Source of the DNA: Granulicella mallensis | GTDB taxonomy: Bacteria; Acidobacteriota; Terriglobia; Terriglobales; Acidobacteriaceae | Reading direction: 5' to 3' | Assembly (NCBI RefSeq): GCF_014203225.1 | Contig: NZ_JACHIO010000003.1 | Location: 186,001 to 250,000, forward strand | Length of the DNA stretch: 64,000 nt | Part shown: piece after piece, positions 44,180 through 53,730 of the stretch | How positions within the stretch are numbered: the stretch's first letter is position 1 | Layout: each line of letters begins with the position of its first letter | Notes under the pieces: model-generated | Databases searched by the model: none | Told to the model about the DNA's origin: nothing | Seen by the model: only the letters and a program-made list of their open reading frames with translations | Position numbers and translations under genes: made by a program

Positions 44180-44329
44180 CCCACCTCTCACGCTCTTCGT
44201 CTTCTGTTTGTCGCCGCAGGCTAACTCACTCACCCTAAACTCGCTCAATCGAGCGATCTGGTACGATTCCCCTCGATTTCCATGACAATTTGATGGATCT
44301 CAGTTCTTAGCCTCGGCTGGCTCGAGCTC

Positions 44330-44866
44330 TTACGCTTTATCTAGAAGCTCGGTGCGGTACTTCGGGGCAAGCGCCTTTGCCCGCTCCATAAATTCAATCC
44401 TCTGCTGCTCATCCAGTTCTGGTGGAGGCGTTGTACGAGTCGCCACGGGAACGCCGACTTCGAGGAAGAACTCGTCGTTCCCAGAGGGAGAGCAGATGCA
44501 GATCATCCGGGCGGGCTTGGAAGATGCATTATGAAACTGGTGCGGGGCGTTGGACGGAACATTGATCGTGTCCCCTGCCCGCACGGTGGACCTGTCGCCG
44601 CGGAAGGTCACTTCCATCTCGCCGTCGAGGAGGATAAAGGTCTCCTCGAACTCGTGACGATGCGGGGGCGGGCCACCGCCGGGCGGTACGTGCATATCGA
44701 TCACGCAGAATCGATTGCCGGTGTCCTTTCCAGCGACGGTAATGGTATACGTATCTCCGACCAGACCAACGTGTTGGGCGGTTTCACTGTCTGCGTGGGC
44801 GAACCCCAACACGCGATTGAGATCGTCGGGAGGTAGAAGTGGATTTCCAGATATCTTTTCAACCAT
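44330..44866 (-). CDS. Cupin domain protein
   Basis: The 178-residue protein has the cupin metal-binding motifs HRHEFEETFILLDGEMEV (His, His, Glu) and NAPHQFHN (His). It is a single-domain cupin, with a C-terminal Pro-Glu helical tail (LAPKYRTELLDKA). The substrate is unknown; such proteins range from dioxygenases to sugar isomerases. It lies alone, upstream of no clear partner, in the leftward set before the MFS gene. Confidence 0.85.
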   Translation of the reverse strand: MVEKISGNPLLPPDDLNRVLGFAHADSETAQHVGLVGDTYTITVAGKDTGNRFCVIDMHVPPGGGPPPHRHEFEETFILLDGEMEVTFRGDRSTVRAGDTINVPSNAPHQFHNASSKPARMICICSPSGNDEFFLEVGVPVATRTTPPPELDEQQRIEFMERAKALAPKYRTELLDKA

Positions 44867-45019
44867 GTGAGTTCTCCTTGGGTTTGCAACAAATCTTACT
44901 GATGGCTCTATGAACTTATTGGTTGGACACGCTCAGGAAGCTCCAAGCGTGAAGACAATTTTGCCCACGGCAAGTCCAGACAGACGCTATAGCCGTAAGC
45001 GCGGCAGATTTTGTAAGGG

Positions 45020-46186
45020 CTATCTTTGAGCCCCAAACGCTCGTTCGTCACGTCGTTCAATCATCACTGTCACTACCCCTGCCGCGAGGCACAGTGTCAT
45101 CACAACGGCGCTTGCAATTGGCAGGCGCATATAGCCGTACCCGGCGGCCAACACGAGTCCACCAAGGCTCGCCCCGAGAGCATTCCCAAGATTGAAAGCG
45201 CCCTGATTGAGCGTCGCTGCCAGATTCGGCGCACCCTTCGCCTGCTCCACGATCCGCGACTGCAGCGGAGCGATTGCGCCGAAGTGCACCATGCCCCAGA
45301 CAAACACCAGCACCACCGCCGACACTACATGCGGCATGGCTATCGGCATCGCAAGATGAATGGCAATCAACGCAGCCAGCCCACCCAGTACCAGCGGCAT
45401 TGGCTTCCAATCGCCGAGCCGTCCTCCCAGTAAGTTGCCTACGGTGATGCTTATGCCAAAGAGCACCAGTACCCACGTGACCGCGTGCGGGGTGAGGTGT
45501 GTTACGGCCTCGAGCATCGGTGCGATGTAGGTAAAGGTGCAGAACAGCGCGACCGAAGATACCGTGCTGAGCGTGAGCACCAGCTGCACCTGCGGCCGCA
45601 CCACCGCACGAAACTCGTGCTTCAATACGATGGATTCCGCTTGCTGTTCGGGCACCATGCGATACAGTGCCGCCATCGCCACCAATCCCACCGGGATCAG
45701 CGCGAAGAAGGCCGCGCGCCAACCAAAGGCCTGCCCTAGCGCCGTTCCCGCTGGGACACCGAGCACGTTCGCAATGGTCAGGCCGCTGAACATCAGCGTT
45801 ACAGCCTGTGTTCGCTGCTCGTACGGTACAAGCCTGGTCGCCACAATGCTTCCGATCCCAAAGAAAGCGCCATGACAGAGGGCCGTCAACACTCGCGCGC
45901 ACAGCAGCAACTCATAGTTCGGCGCGAGCGCGCATAGCAGGTTTCCAGCCACAAAGATTCCCATCAGAATCAGCATGGCGCGCTTGCGCTCTGTCCGAGC
46001 CAGCAACAGAGCCACCAGCGGCGAACCGAACGTCACGCTCAGCGCATACGCCGATACAAGCACGCCGGCCTTCGGGATGCTGACGTGCAGGCTGTGTGAC
46101 AGGTCCGGCAGCAGACCCATGATGATGAACTCGGAAGTCCCAATTCCGAAGGCAGCTACCGCGAGTGCAAGAAGCGATTTGCGCAT
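45020..46186 (-). CDS. MFS transporter, AraJ/sugar-efflux-like
   Basis: The 388-residue protein has twelve hydrophobic segments and the DHA1-type features of AraJ/SotB-like proteins (GIGTSEFIIMGLLPDLSHSLHVSIPKAGVLVSAYALSVTFGSPLVALLLAR with a motif A-like RTERKRAM). It most likely exports a small drug- or sugar-like compound. There is a 153-base gap to the cupin gene, with no recognised site in it. Confidence 0.9.
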   Translation of the reverse strand: MRKSLLALAVAAFGIGTSEFIIMGLLPDLSHSLHVSIPKAGVLVSAYALSVTFGSPLVALLLARTERKRAMLILMGIFVAGNLLCALAPNYELLLCARVLTALCHGAFFGIGSIVATRLVPYEQRTQAVTLMFSGLTIANVLGVPAGTALGQAFGWRAAFFALIPVGLVAMAALYRMVPEQQAESIVLKHEFRAVVRPQVQLVLTLSTVSSVALFCTFTYIAPMLEAVTHLTPHAVTWVLVLFGISITVGNLLGGRLGDWKPMPLVLGGLAALIAIHLAMPIAMPHVVSAVVLVFVWGMVHFGAIAPLQSRIVEQAKGAPNLAATLNQGAFNLGNALGASLGGLVLAAGYGYMRLPIASAVVMTLCLAAGVVTVMIERRDERAFGAQR

Positions 46187-46264
46187 CTTTTCATCATCTC
46201 AAAAACGCCGCACAATCGCGTCAACAGGCATCGGCATTCGACTGCTGAACTTTATTCATCACAA

Positions 46265-47464
46265 TCAAAAGTTCGGGTCAAAGTTGAAGTAGAGGGGATT
46301 CGACAGCCCGACCATGTTGCCGTTCAGCGCGGTCGACCCGGGAACCTGCGGATAGGCTGTCGGCGGCCCTTCCACCTCGACGCGATAGTACGTTCGACCA
46401 AGTGCCTGTGGGGTATCGGTAAACTCAGCTATCGTTGTCTTGCCACCGGTGGCCTGCAGGGTCTTGAACGGGTTGCCGTCCTTCACCACATGCAGGGTAT
46501 ATTGGGCTCCTTGAACAGTATTCCCTGTCAACTGAATGCGGAAGGTGGCCGCCTTCCCCGTTGCCTTGGCGTTGTCGCCCATCATCATGTCCATCTTGCC
46601 GTCCTGATCGAGGTCGGCATAGAACTCGACGCGCGGAGCATAGGGGTTCGCGCTGACCGCCACTCGTCCGTTCGTCAGGGCGTCCACGACTGCCTGCAAG
46701 GTTCGTTCCTTGGCGTACACCCAGGTGGTCGGCGTTCCCACATAGTTAGCCTGTCGCTGATAGGTGTTCTTGGTCGCCTGCTCGGGTGTATCCGGGGTAC
46801 CGTGGTGCGAGTCACTCCCACCTCTGCCGGTCAGCTTGCGTCCCGATGAGAGCATGTCGTCCCAGATCATGATCGCGTTGGCGTTCTTCGACCACACCGC
46901 AGAGTTCCAGACCTCAATCGAGTCCACCATATCGTAGGAGAAGCCGAAGTGATCCTTGCCGCTCGGATGGTTAGCCGACAGATGAATCCCGAGTTCCTTC
47001 TTCACCGCCCCGATCACAATATCGCGCTGATCGCGGACGTCGTATAGCCGCTGATGATCGTAGGGCCGGGCCGAAAAGGCATTGCCGTGGCCGCGCGTCG
47101 TCGTCCACTCGGCGCCATACAGCAACAGCACGGAGTTCGACTTGAACTCCGGATCGGTCCAGGTGTTGTGCGCGACATCACCCTGAACATGGTTGTCATG
47201 ATCCGTGATGGCGAGATAGTCCATGCCAACCGACTCGGCGAAGCCGATGATCTTGGCCTCGGAGTTGTTGCTGGAGTCTTTGCTGTGCCGGGAGTGCAGG
47301 TGAAGGTCGCCCTTGAGCCACACGCCGTCGCTGAGACTGGCGATCGGAGGCAGCGGAGCGACATTGACCGGTGACCACGGGTTGACATGTTCGGTCTGAG
47401 CCAGAGCGGCGGCGCTGAGGCTGGCCGTCAGGACCATCTTTCGAAGAAAGAGGGTGAAACGCAT
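46265..47464 (-). CDS. Secreted PHP-domain CehA/McbA-type metallohydrolase
   Basis: The 399-residue protein has a signal peptide (cleavage near AAALA|QTEH) and the PHP motifs DLHLHSRHS (53-61), TDHDNH and a later NHPSG and GSDSHHG. CehA/McbA proteins hydrolyse carbaryl-type esters or phosphates; PHP domains bind three metals. It follows the phosphoesterase gene (stop at 47558) and a strong hairpin. ATG 47464 has AAAGGAAT upstream. Substrate unknown; a phosphoester is suggested by the neighbour. Confidence 0.88.
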   Translation of the reverse strand: MRFTLFLRKMVLTASLSAAALAQTEHVNPWSPVNVAPLPPIASLSDGVWLKGDLHLHSRHSKDSSNNSEAKIIGFAESVGMDYLAITDHDNHVQGDVAHNTWTDPEFKSNSVLLLYGAEWTTTRGHGNAFSARPYDHQRLYDVRDQRDIVIGAVKKELGIHLSANHPSGKDHFGFSYDMVDSIEVWNSAVWSKNANAIMIWDDMLSSGRKLTGRGGSDSHHGTPDTPEQATKNTYQRQANYVGTPTTWVYAKERTLQAVVDALTNGRVAVSANPYAPRVEFYADLDQDGKMDMMMGDNAKATGKAATFRIQLTGNTVQGAQYTLHVVKDGNPFKTLQATGGKTTIAEFTDTPQALGRTYYRVEVEGPPTAYPQVPGSTALNGNMVGLSNPLYFNFDPNF

Positions 47465-47500
47465 CCTTGATTCCTTTCAAGTCGTGCAGGGTTGAGCCTC

Positions 47501-47542
47501 ACTCGTCGCGATCCTCAGGAAAAGAGGAGGATCGCGACGAGT
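47501..47542. terminator. Perfect 16-bp hairpin between phosphoesterase and PHP genes
   Basis: ACTCGTCGCGATCCTC (47501-47516) and its exact complement (47527-47542) enclose a 10-base loop. It follows the phosphoesterase stop by 15 bases on the minus strand. No T-run follows, so it may be an attenuator or an mRNA-stabilising hairpin rather than a full terminator. Confidence 0.65.
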
Positions 47543-47557
47543 GAAGAATGCCCGGCG

Positions 47558-50104
47558 CTAGTCGTTGTCTTTCGTGATCATGTCGCCTGCATCGATGAGC
47601 GGACGGAAGCGATGTACCGGCGGCGGCATGGGCGAATCCGCACCCTTGATGCTCTTCCAGATGACCTCGTTGAGAGCATGCATCGGCGCGCGGTCCACGT
47701 CGGAGAAGTCCATCTTTTTGCTCTCCTCCGATCCATAGTCTCCCTTCTTGTTCTTGGCGTTCACGTCGATCTTCGGCGGTATCGCATCGAAGGCCATCGT
47801 CTGCGCCTCGGTTCCGAAGGAGGCGTACATCGGCATCGCGGCCGCATCGTATTGGCTCATCGGCGGCATACCGAGCAGCAGTTCAATCGACCGCACCATC
47901 GAGCTTGTCGAGTACAAAGTGCTATCGACAACACCACGCTTTACATAGGGACTCAGCACCAGGCCTACGGTGCGGCGCGCGTCCACATGGTCAGGACCAT
48001 CCTGTCCGTCGTCCTCGATGATGAAGATCGCCGTGCTCGGCCAGTAGCGGCTGTGGCTCACCGCATCGACCAACTGGCCGATGGCGTAATCGTTGTTCGC
48101 CACCATGGCCTGTGGGGTAAACGCGCCCGGCGCCGTCCCCTTGGTATGGTCTTCGGGCAGGCTCATGATGACGAAGTTCGGCAGCCGCAGGTTGGCATTC
48201 GGGCTGTCGAAGTGGCTCTCGTACTCGTGGAACTCTTTTAGAAAGACCCCAACGTTCGCCGTGTCACGCTGCCTGCCTCCGAGATAGTTGGCTGCGACGT
48301 GACCGGCCAGGCCACCCGATCCAGGCGCTGCATCCATGCCTTCACCAGTGCTGGCGCGGATAGCATACTCGCCGTAGGACCGGTACGTGAGTCCCTTACG
48401 TGCGGCCAGATCCCAGAGGTGACCGGCCGAAGGCACATAGGCCCGGCTGCGTTCCGCATCGCTGCGGCCCGCATACGTAGGCGGCCAGTAGCGTTCATTG
48501 AAGTCGGTCGCGTAGGCCGAGTCCGACCACGAGTGTCCGTCCACGCTCACTTCGCCATCGCAATACAGGTTATCGAGCGTTACATATTGACGGGCCAGCG
48601 CGTGCTGGTTGGGTGTCACCTGTTCGCCGAAGATGGTCAGCCGAGGATCGCCGTTGGCCCCCTTGATATCGCCGAAGACCTGGTCGTAGGTACGGTTCTC
48701 CTTGATGATGTAGATCACATGCTGAATCGGGGTCGCGACTCCGACCTCGCGAGGCAGGATCGTGGGCTCCCTGGGCGGCCGTGCCTCTGACAGCAGAGAA
48801 TCGTTGTAAGGTGTGTTCTCGATCACCTCATGGGTCCATTTCGGCAGATTCTGCCGAAGATTGGCTACCGGCAGCACCTCGATGCTGCTCTTCTGCAGCG
48901 TCTTGACCGTTTCATCGCCATTCCACTTCGAGGCCAGCGGGCTGCCCACGCTCTTGAGGTCCGGGTGACCCTCTTCGCCTTTGGCGTTGCCGATGAAGAG
49001 TGTATTGTTGTTCTCCGCCAGCGCCAGAGCCGATGGATACCAACCGGTCGGAATAAATCCAATAACGGCGCTATGCTCGCGTACGGCAATCCTAATCACC
49101 GTAATCGAGTTGTTATCTGCATTGGCAACATAGAGCAGCTTGCGCTGGTTGTCGATCTCGATCGCATCGGGCGTCGAGCCTTCGGGCGCGAACGGAGTCA
49201 GCGTCGTCGAGAGCCTCTCGACCACTTCCAGCTTGTTCGTATCGATGACATGGATCGTGTTGTCGTTCGAGCAGGCGACAAAGAGCCTTCCATCCGCGGA
49301 CAACTTCATGTCGTTCGGATTCATGCCCACATGCAGCGTGCGAATCACGCGGTTGGTCTCCGTATCGATGACGCTTACACTCTCACTCGACCAGTTCGAG
49401 ACAAACAACCTGCGCCCATCTCTGCTCAACACGGTGGCATAAGGATTGATCTCAACGGGAATGCGGGTGACGATCTTTCGTGTCTTCGCATCGAAGACGA
49501 CCACGTTGCTGGGACCGAGTCCGGTTCCACGATTGGCGGCATAGATCAGGTGCTTGCCCGGCAGATAGACCACGCCGGCCCACCATACATCCTTGGCATC
49601 AATCGTCTCGACCAGGCTGTTGGTGGGAGTATCGCTCAAACGTCCATTTTTATAGGTGAATTCATAGATCGGAGCCATGGTGCGGGCGATGTTCTTCGCG
49701 CCGGTCGCATTGCCGCCTGAGACATACAACGTGTGACCGTCGGGAGACCAGGCAAGTCCCAGCCACGTTGTCTTCAGCGGAATCTCCTGCACCAACTTCC
49801 GCGTCTTCACGTCGATCACGTCGATGCCGTGCGGAAGATAACCGGAGTGGCTCGCCACCATGATCTTTCCATCGGGAGAGGTCACGGTGTTCAGCACCAG
49901 GTCTTCGATCGTGGCGATGGACTTTCCGGCCGGGGTGATGCGCCATCCATTGGGCAGGTTGAATCCGCCGGGGATGTACTGGGGAGTTTGTCGTGTCGCG
50001 TCGCCGATGCTGCGCGTGCCGGGAGCGGGAGCAGTCTGGCTCATACCCACGAGGGAAAAGCTTGCAGACAACAGGACAAGGGAGAGGCGAGTAATCCTAA
50101 GCAT
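47558..50104 (-). CDS. Bifunctional YncE-like beta-propeller / phosphoesterase (alkaline phosphatase-like)
   Basis: This 848-residue secreted protein (signal peptide ending near GMSQ) has an N-terminal 7-bladed YncE/40-residue-repeat beta-propeller (about residues 60-400: repeats of VIDTETNRVIRTL-type, each with a D-x-D-T-like end). A C-terminal phosphoesterase domain follows (about 455-848), with the KENRTYDQVFGD motif and SVDGHSW, ending in a C-terminal HSRYWPSTAIFIIEDDGQDGPDHVDARRT region. The phosphoesterase is of the phosphatidylinositol-type phospholipase C/acid phosphatase family. It lies between the receptor gene and the PHP gene, all leftward. Confidence 0.88.
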   Translation of the reverse strand: MLRITRLSLVLLSASFSLVGMSQTAPAPGTRSIGDATRQTPQYIPGGFNLPNGWRITPAGKSIATIEDLVLNTVTSPDGKIMVASHSGYLPHGIDVIDVKTRKLVQEIPLKTTWLGLAWSPDGHTLYVSGGNATGAKNIARTMAPIYEFTYKNGRLSDTPTNSLVETIDAKDVWWAGVVYLPGKHLIYAANRGTGLGPSNVVVFDAKTRKIVTRIPVEINPYATVLSRDGRRLFVSNWSSESVSVIDTETNRVIRTLHVGMNPNDMKLSADGRLFVACSNDNTIHVIDTNKLEVVERLSTTLTPFAPEGSTPDAIEIDNQRKLLYVANADNNSITVIRIAVREHSAVIGFIPTGWYPSALALAENNNTLFIGNAKGEEGHPDLKSVGSPLASKWNGDETVKTLQKSSIEVLPVANLRQNLPKWTHEVIENTPYNDSLLSEARPPREPTILPREVGVATPIQHVIYIIKENRTYDQVFGDIKGANGDPRLTIFGEQVTPNQHALARQYVTLDNLYCDGEVSVDGHSWSDSAYATDFNERYWPPTYAGRSDAERSRAYVPSAGHLWDLAARKGLTYRSYGEYAIRASTGEGMDAAPGSGGLAGHVAANYLGGRQRDTANVGVFLKEFHEYESHFDSPNANLRLPNFVIMSLPEDHTKGTAPGAFTPQAMVANNDYAIGQLVDAVSHSRYWPSTAIFIIEDDGQDGPDHVDARRTVGLVLSPYVKRGVVDSTLYSTSSMVRSIELLLGMPPMSQYDAAAMPMYASFGTEAQTMAFDAIPPKIDVNAKNKKGDYGSEESKKMDFSDVDRAPMHALNEVIWKSIKGADSPMPPPVHRFRPLIDAGDMITKDND

Positions 50105-50144
50105 AGGGAGGAACCGTTCCGTATCGGAATGAGGGTTTGGTTGT

Positions 50145-50182
50145 CCGTCTGCCAGGGCTCATAGGCAAACCCTGGCAGACGG
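50145..50182. terminator. Hairpin between receptor and phosphoesterase genes
   Basis: CCGTCTGCCAGGG (50145-50157) and CCCTGGCAGACGG (50170-50182) form a perfect 13-bp stem with a 12-base loop. It lies 22 bases past the receptor stop on the minus strand. There is no long T-run, so it may be a partial terminator or a processing or stability site. Confidence 0.6.
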
Positions 50183-50203
50183 TACTGGTAGAGAGCAGCT
50201 CGG

Positions 50204-53200
50204 TTAGAAGCTGAACTTCGCGGCGAACTCTACGGTGCGGCTTTCGTTGACCACCGACGAGATCACGCCGAAGGAAGAAGGAGTCGTGAGGGAGGAGCTG
50301 GGTACGCTGAAGTTAGGATGGTTAGCGACATTGAAGACCTCGGCGCGAAGCTGCAGTTTGTAGCGTCCGGCGAGCACGGTGTTCTTTTCAAGGTTCATAT
50401 CCCAGTTCTGGTAGTGCGGCCCCCACAGCATGTCATAGCCGGAGTTGCCGAACGTATACGCCGGAGGAGGACCAAAGGCCGGGTTGAGCTTCTCCTCTCC
50501 AGCCACGGTGGGCATGCCTGGGATCGCATTGTTGAACCACTGCTGAAGGGTCTTGACCTTGGGATAGAGCGGCGCGCCGAGAATGCGGTTGGCTCTGCCG
50601 CTGGCTCCGTAGATCTGACTTCCGGGAGCGGTATAGCTAACCGAGAACGGCTGCCCGGTCTGAAACGACGTGACGCCGCCCAGTTGCCAGCCGCCAAGGA
50701 TCCGGTCGGTGAAATTGCCTGCGTTGCCGAACAGCATCTTGCCCTTGCCGAACGGAAGTCCGTACTGGTAGCTCACCTCGAGCGTCTGCGGGGTGATGCT
50801 GGAGATATTGCCGTAGGAGTCTCCGATGTTGGTCGGGTTCTGGTGATTCTCCACTCCCAGCACCCTGATCCATTGGTACTCGGCATTGATCAGGAGGCCA
50901 TGGCTGAAAGCCTTGTGTACGCCCACTTGCAGGGAGTTGCCGGTCGTGTGATACAGCGGATCGAAGGCCTCGGTGATGGTCGAGAACTGCTGGAAAGGAC
51001 GCTGCGACTGTTCGGTGTAGGGACCTGGAGGAGCATAGTTGATGTCCGGCTCGGTATTGCCCGGGCCGCCATGGTTATTCTGGTGGATCGTGCGTTGGCC
51101 GACGTAGCCGATGCGCAGATCGATCGCTCCGGGCAGTTGATGCTCCAGGGCCAGGTTGTACTGCTCGGTGTACGGTGCGATGGTTTTGTGCTGCGCGATC
51201 ACCGACGGATCGGCGCCTACCGTAGCGCTGCCGGCGAACGGCGCATTCATGGTGATCGTGGGTGTGGTGGGGGTGTTGGTGTAGTTGACGCTGGTGATGA
51301 AGGGCAGGCTGCTGAATCCTCCGCCCACGTAGGACGAGGGCAGCAGGTTGTAGTACTGACCCACGGCACCACGGATCACGGTCTTCGGACGAATCTCGTA
51401 CGCGAAGCCGAAGCGCGGCGCGATGTTGGTCTTCGCCTGGCCGAGATAGGCATACATGCTGCTCGGTAGACCGACTGTCGGCGCCAGGACCGAGTACTTG
51501 GTATACAGCGGATTGGTGATCGCCGGGTAGGAGTTCGCGAAGACCACGACCTTGCCCACACTCGGAACGAACAGCGACTCGGTTCCATAGGGGTTGTCGT
51601 ACAGGTGCTGCAGATCGTAGCGAATACCGTAGTTGAGGGTCAGGTTGTGCAGGACCTTCCAGTCATCCTGAATGTACATGCCGTACTGAGCGGAGTTCCA
51701 GCGAACGACGAAATCCTGCGGGTTCGAGGTACCGGTCGAGTTCGGGTAGCCCAACAGGAAGTCGGCATAGGCATTTCCTGTGTAATTTCCGTTGAAAGAA
51801 AAGGACCCGTGTCCGGAGGAGTCCTGCCACGACGTGTTGTAGAGATAAGAGAAGCCCGCTTTGACGGTATGCTGGGGAAAGACCTTGGTAAGCGCCGTGT
51901 TGCCCTGGTAGGTCTGCTCGAAGTTCTTCGAGCTCCCTTCAGTGATGCCGGTGATGTTGGTGATGGAGATCGTCGGTGCGGCTGGGAGCAGAATCGGGCC
52001 CAGGCCGGGAATGATCGACGAGAAGTCGGTCTTGTAGTTCTGCCCAATGCGGAAGAGCGGCATGTGCATGTAAGAGACATAGCTATCGAGCAGCAGCGTG
52101 GGGGAGAAGCTGTGGCTCCAGCCCACGACAAAGATATCGTTGTGTTCGCCATCCTGTGCCACGCCGCCGGCCAGGCTCGAAGTCCCGACATCGGCGAAGG
52201 GTCCATAGAAGGCACGCAGCCAGGTGCCGCGAAGCTGGTCATGATCGCTGATCTTATGATCGAAGCGCAGGTTCAAGCGCGAGACCTCGGTCGTATGCGG
52301 AATCAACTCCTGCGTGTTGACTCCGGTCGTCTGCGTTGTCGACTGTGGAATGAGTATGCTCTGCAACTGAAGATCAACCGGGTTCAATGGCACGTTGATG
52401 ATGTTGCCGGGAAAGGGCTGATGGGTCAGCGGGTTCATGAGGATGACGGTCGGGGTGCAACTGCCTCCGGGGAGGAAGCAACTGAAGTCGCCCTTGCGCT
52501 CGGCCGCAGTCGGCTGGGTGCTGCTCACCGAAGCGGACTGCGTGAGGTGGAAGCCCTCATAGCTGGCGAAGAAGAAGCTCCGGTTCCTGCCATCGTAAAG
52601 ATGCGGAATGTAGATGGGCCCGCTCAGGTTCCCGCCGTACTCATTGCGCTGATAGGGAGCACGCACGGGAGCTGCGTCACGGGGGCCGTTGAACCATGCC
52701 TTGGCCGCGGTGCCGCGGCTGCGATTGAACTCAAAGCCTTCCCCATGCAGCTGGTTGCCGCCGCTCGCGCTGACGACCACGATCTGATTGGGTTGATTGA
52801 ACTCCGCCGGAGCGCCCTGGTCGATCACCTTGAACTGGGAGATCGCATCCAGTGAGGGCACTTCGCCCTGCGCGCGCTGCAGCTCAATCTCCATATTCGT
52901 AACGCCGTCGAAGGTATTGCCCGCGTCGCCATAAGAGTTGCGCTGGTTGGTACCGAAGGCCAGCGTGACTCCGCGTACCGGCACCTGGTCCTGCGCGGCG
53001 ACATCCTGCACACCCGGCGTCAGATTGATCAGACCCAGGATGCTGACATGGCCGTTCAACGGCGTGTTCTGGATCGTCGCGCTGTCGATCACCAGGCCCA
53101 CCGAGGAGGTCTCCGTCTGGATGACCGGCGAATCGCTCGTGACCTCGACCGTCTGTTGATCCGAGCCAACCTCCAGCCGCGCATCGATCTGTGCCACCTG

Positions 53201-53557
53201 ATCGATCGCCAGCGTGATGTCGCTCTGTTGAAAGACGCTGAAACCACCCTTGTCCACCCGGACGCTGTATTTGCCGGGTGCCAACTGGGTGACTCCGTAC
53301 GATCCCACGTGCGAGGTCGTGACGATGCGGCTTTCATTGGTATCGATCTGCCGCACGGTCACCGTTGCACCTTCGATCGCAGCGCCGCTGGTATCCGTCA
53401 CAATTCCGTTGATCGACCCGGTGATGCCCTGAGCTACGAGATCGTGCGGCGCTGCAAGGGTAAGCAGTAAGACCATGCTGCCCACCAGCATCGCAAGCCA
53501 ATTGACTCTCTGGGAGCTTGCGATGCACTTCGGCTTCTTAAAGAATGTCCTTTTCAT
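50204..53557 (-). CDS. TonB-dependent receptor, Oar-like with CarboxypepD_reg domain (1)
   Basis: The start at ATG 53557 is chosen because it follows GGAGAG (the longer frame to 53569 is possible). The 1117-residue protein has a signal peptide (LVAQ|GITG). A CarboxypepD_reg-like beta domain follows (about 35-120: GSINGIVTDTSGAAIEGATVTVRQ), then a plug (about 125-240) and a very large beta-barrel ending in an aromatic residue (KFSF). This is the acidobacterial Oar-like receptor group for large substrates. It is divergent from a membrane-anchored winged-helix-like gene and followed by phosphoesterase and PHP genes, so a phosphorus-containing ligand is suggested. Confidence 0.9.
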   Translation of the reverse strand: MKRTFFKKPKCIASSQRVNWLAMLVGSMVLLLTLAAPHDLVAQGITGSINGIVTDTSGAAIEGATVTVRQIDTNESRIVTTSHVGSYGVTQLAPGKYSVRVDKGGFSVFQQSDITLAIDQVAQIDARLEVGSDQQTVEVTSDSPVIQTETSSVGLVIDSATIQNTPLNGHVSILGLINLTPGVQDVAAQDQVPVRGVTLAFGTNQRNSYGDAGNTFDGVTNMEIELQRAQGEVPSLDAISQFKVIDQGAPAEFNQPNQIVVVSASGGNQLHGEGFEFNRSRGTAAKAWFNGPRDAAPVRAPYQRNEYGGNLSGPIYIPHLYDGRNRSFFFASYEGFHLTQSASVSSTQPTAAERKGDFSCFLPGGSCTPTVILMNPLTHQPFPGNIINVPLNPVDLQLQSILIPQSTTQTTGVNTQELIPHTTEVSRLNLRFDHKISDHDQLRGTWLRAFYGPFADVGTSSLAGGVAQDGEHNDIFVVGWSHSFSPTLLLDSYVSYMHMPLFRIGQNYKTDFSSIIPGLGPILLPAAPTISITNITGITEGSSKNFEQTYQGNTALTKVFPQHTVKAGFSYLYNTSWQDSSGHGSFSFNGNYTGNAYADFLLGYPNSTGTSNPQDFVVRWNSAQYGMYIQDDWKVLHNLTLNYGIRYDLQHLYDNPYGTESLFVPSVGKVVVFANSYPAITNPLYTKYSVLAPTVGLPSSMYAYLGQAKTNIAPRFGFAYEIRPKTVIRGAVGQYYNLLPSSYVGGGFSSLPFITSVNYTNTPTTPTITMNAPFAGSATVGADPSVIAQHKTIAPYTEQYNLALEHQLPGAIDLRIGYVGQRTIHQNNHGGPGNTEPDINYAPPGPYTEQSQRPFQQFSTITEAFDPLYHTTGNSLQVGVHKAFSHGLLINAEYQWIRVLGVENHQNPTNIGDSYGNISSITPQTLEVSYQYGLPFGKGKMLFGNAGNFTDRILGGWQLGGVTSFQTGQPFSVSYTAPGSQIYGASGRANRILGAPLYPKVKTLQQWFNNAIPGMPTVAGEEKLNPAFGPPPAYTFGNSGYDMLWGPHYQNWDMNLEKNTVLAGRYKLQLRAEVFNVANHPNFSVPSSSLTTPSSFGVISSVVNESRTVEFAAKFSF

Positions 53558-53730
53558 AACTCTCCTCATTACGCCTCTTCGGAATGCATCCCGCGAGCGT
53601 GTTGCAAAGGCTGTCCCGATAGCCCTGAGTATTGGCGAGCTTCTTCATGCGCGATAGGGGTTTTCCTTGTGCTCATTCGCTTTGAACCCGTCCCCGCCGA
53701 TATCTGTTTGCGAATCAGGCGGATCGACAG

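Noticed and set aside
51605-52855. Plus-strand frame of 416 codons opposite TonB receptor 1
   Set aside because: Antisense to a clear beta-barrel receptor; low-complexity composition typical of shadow frames.
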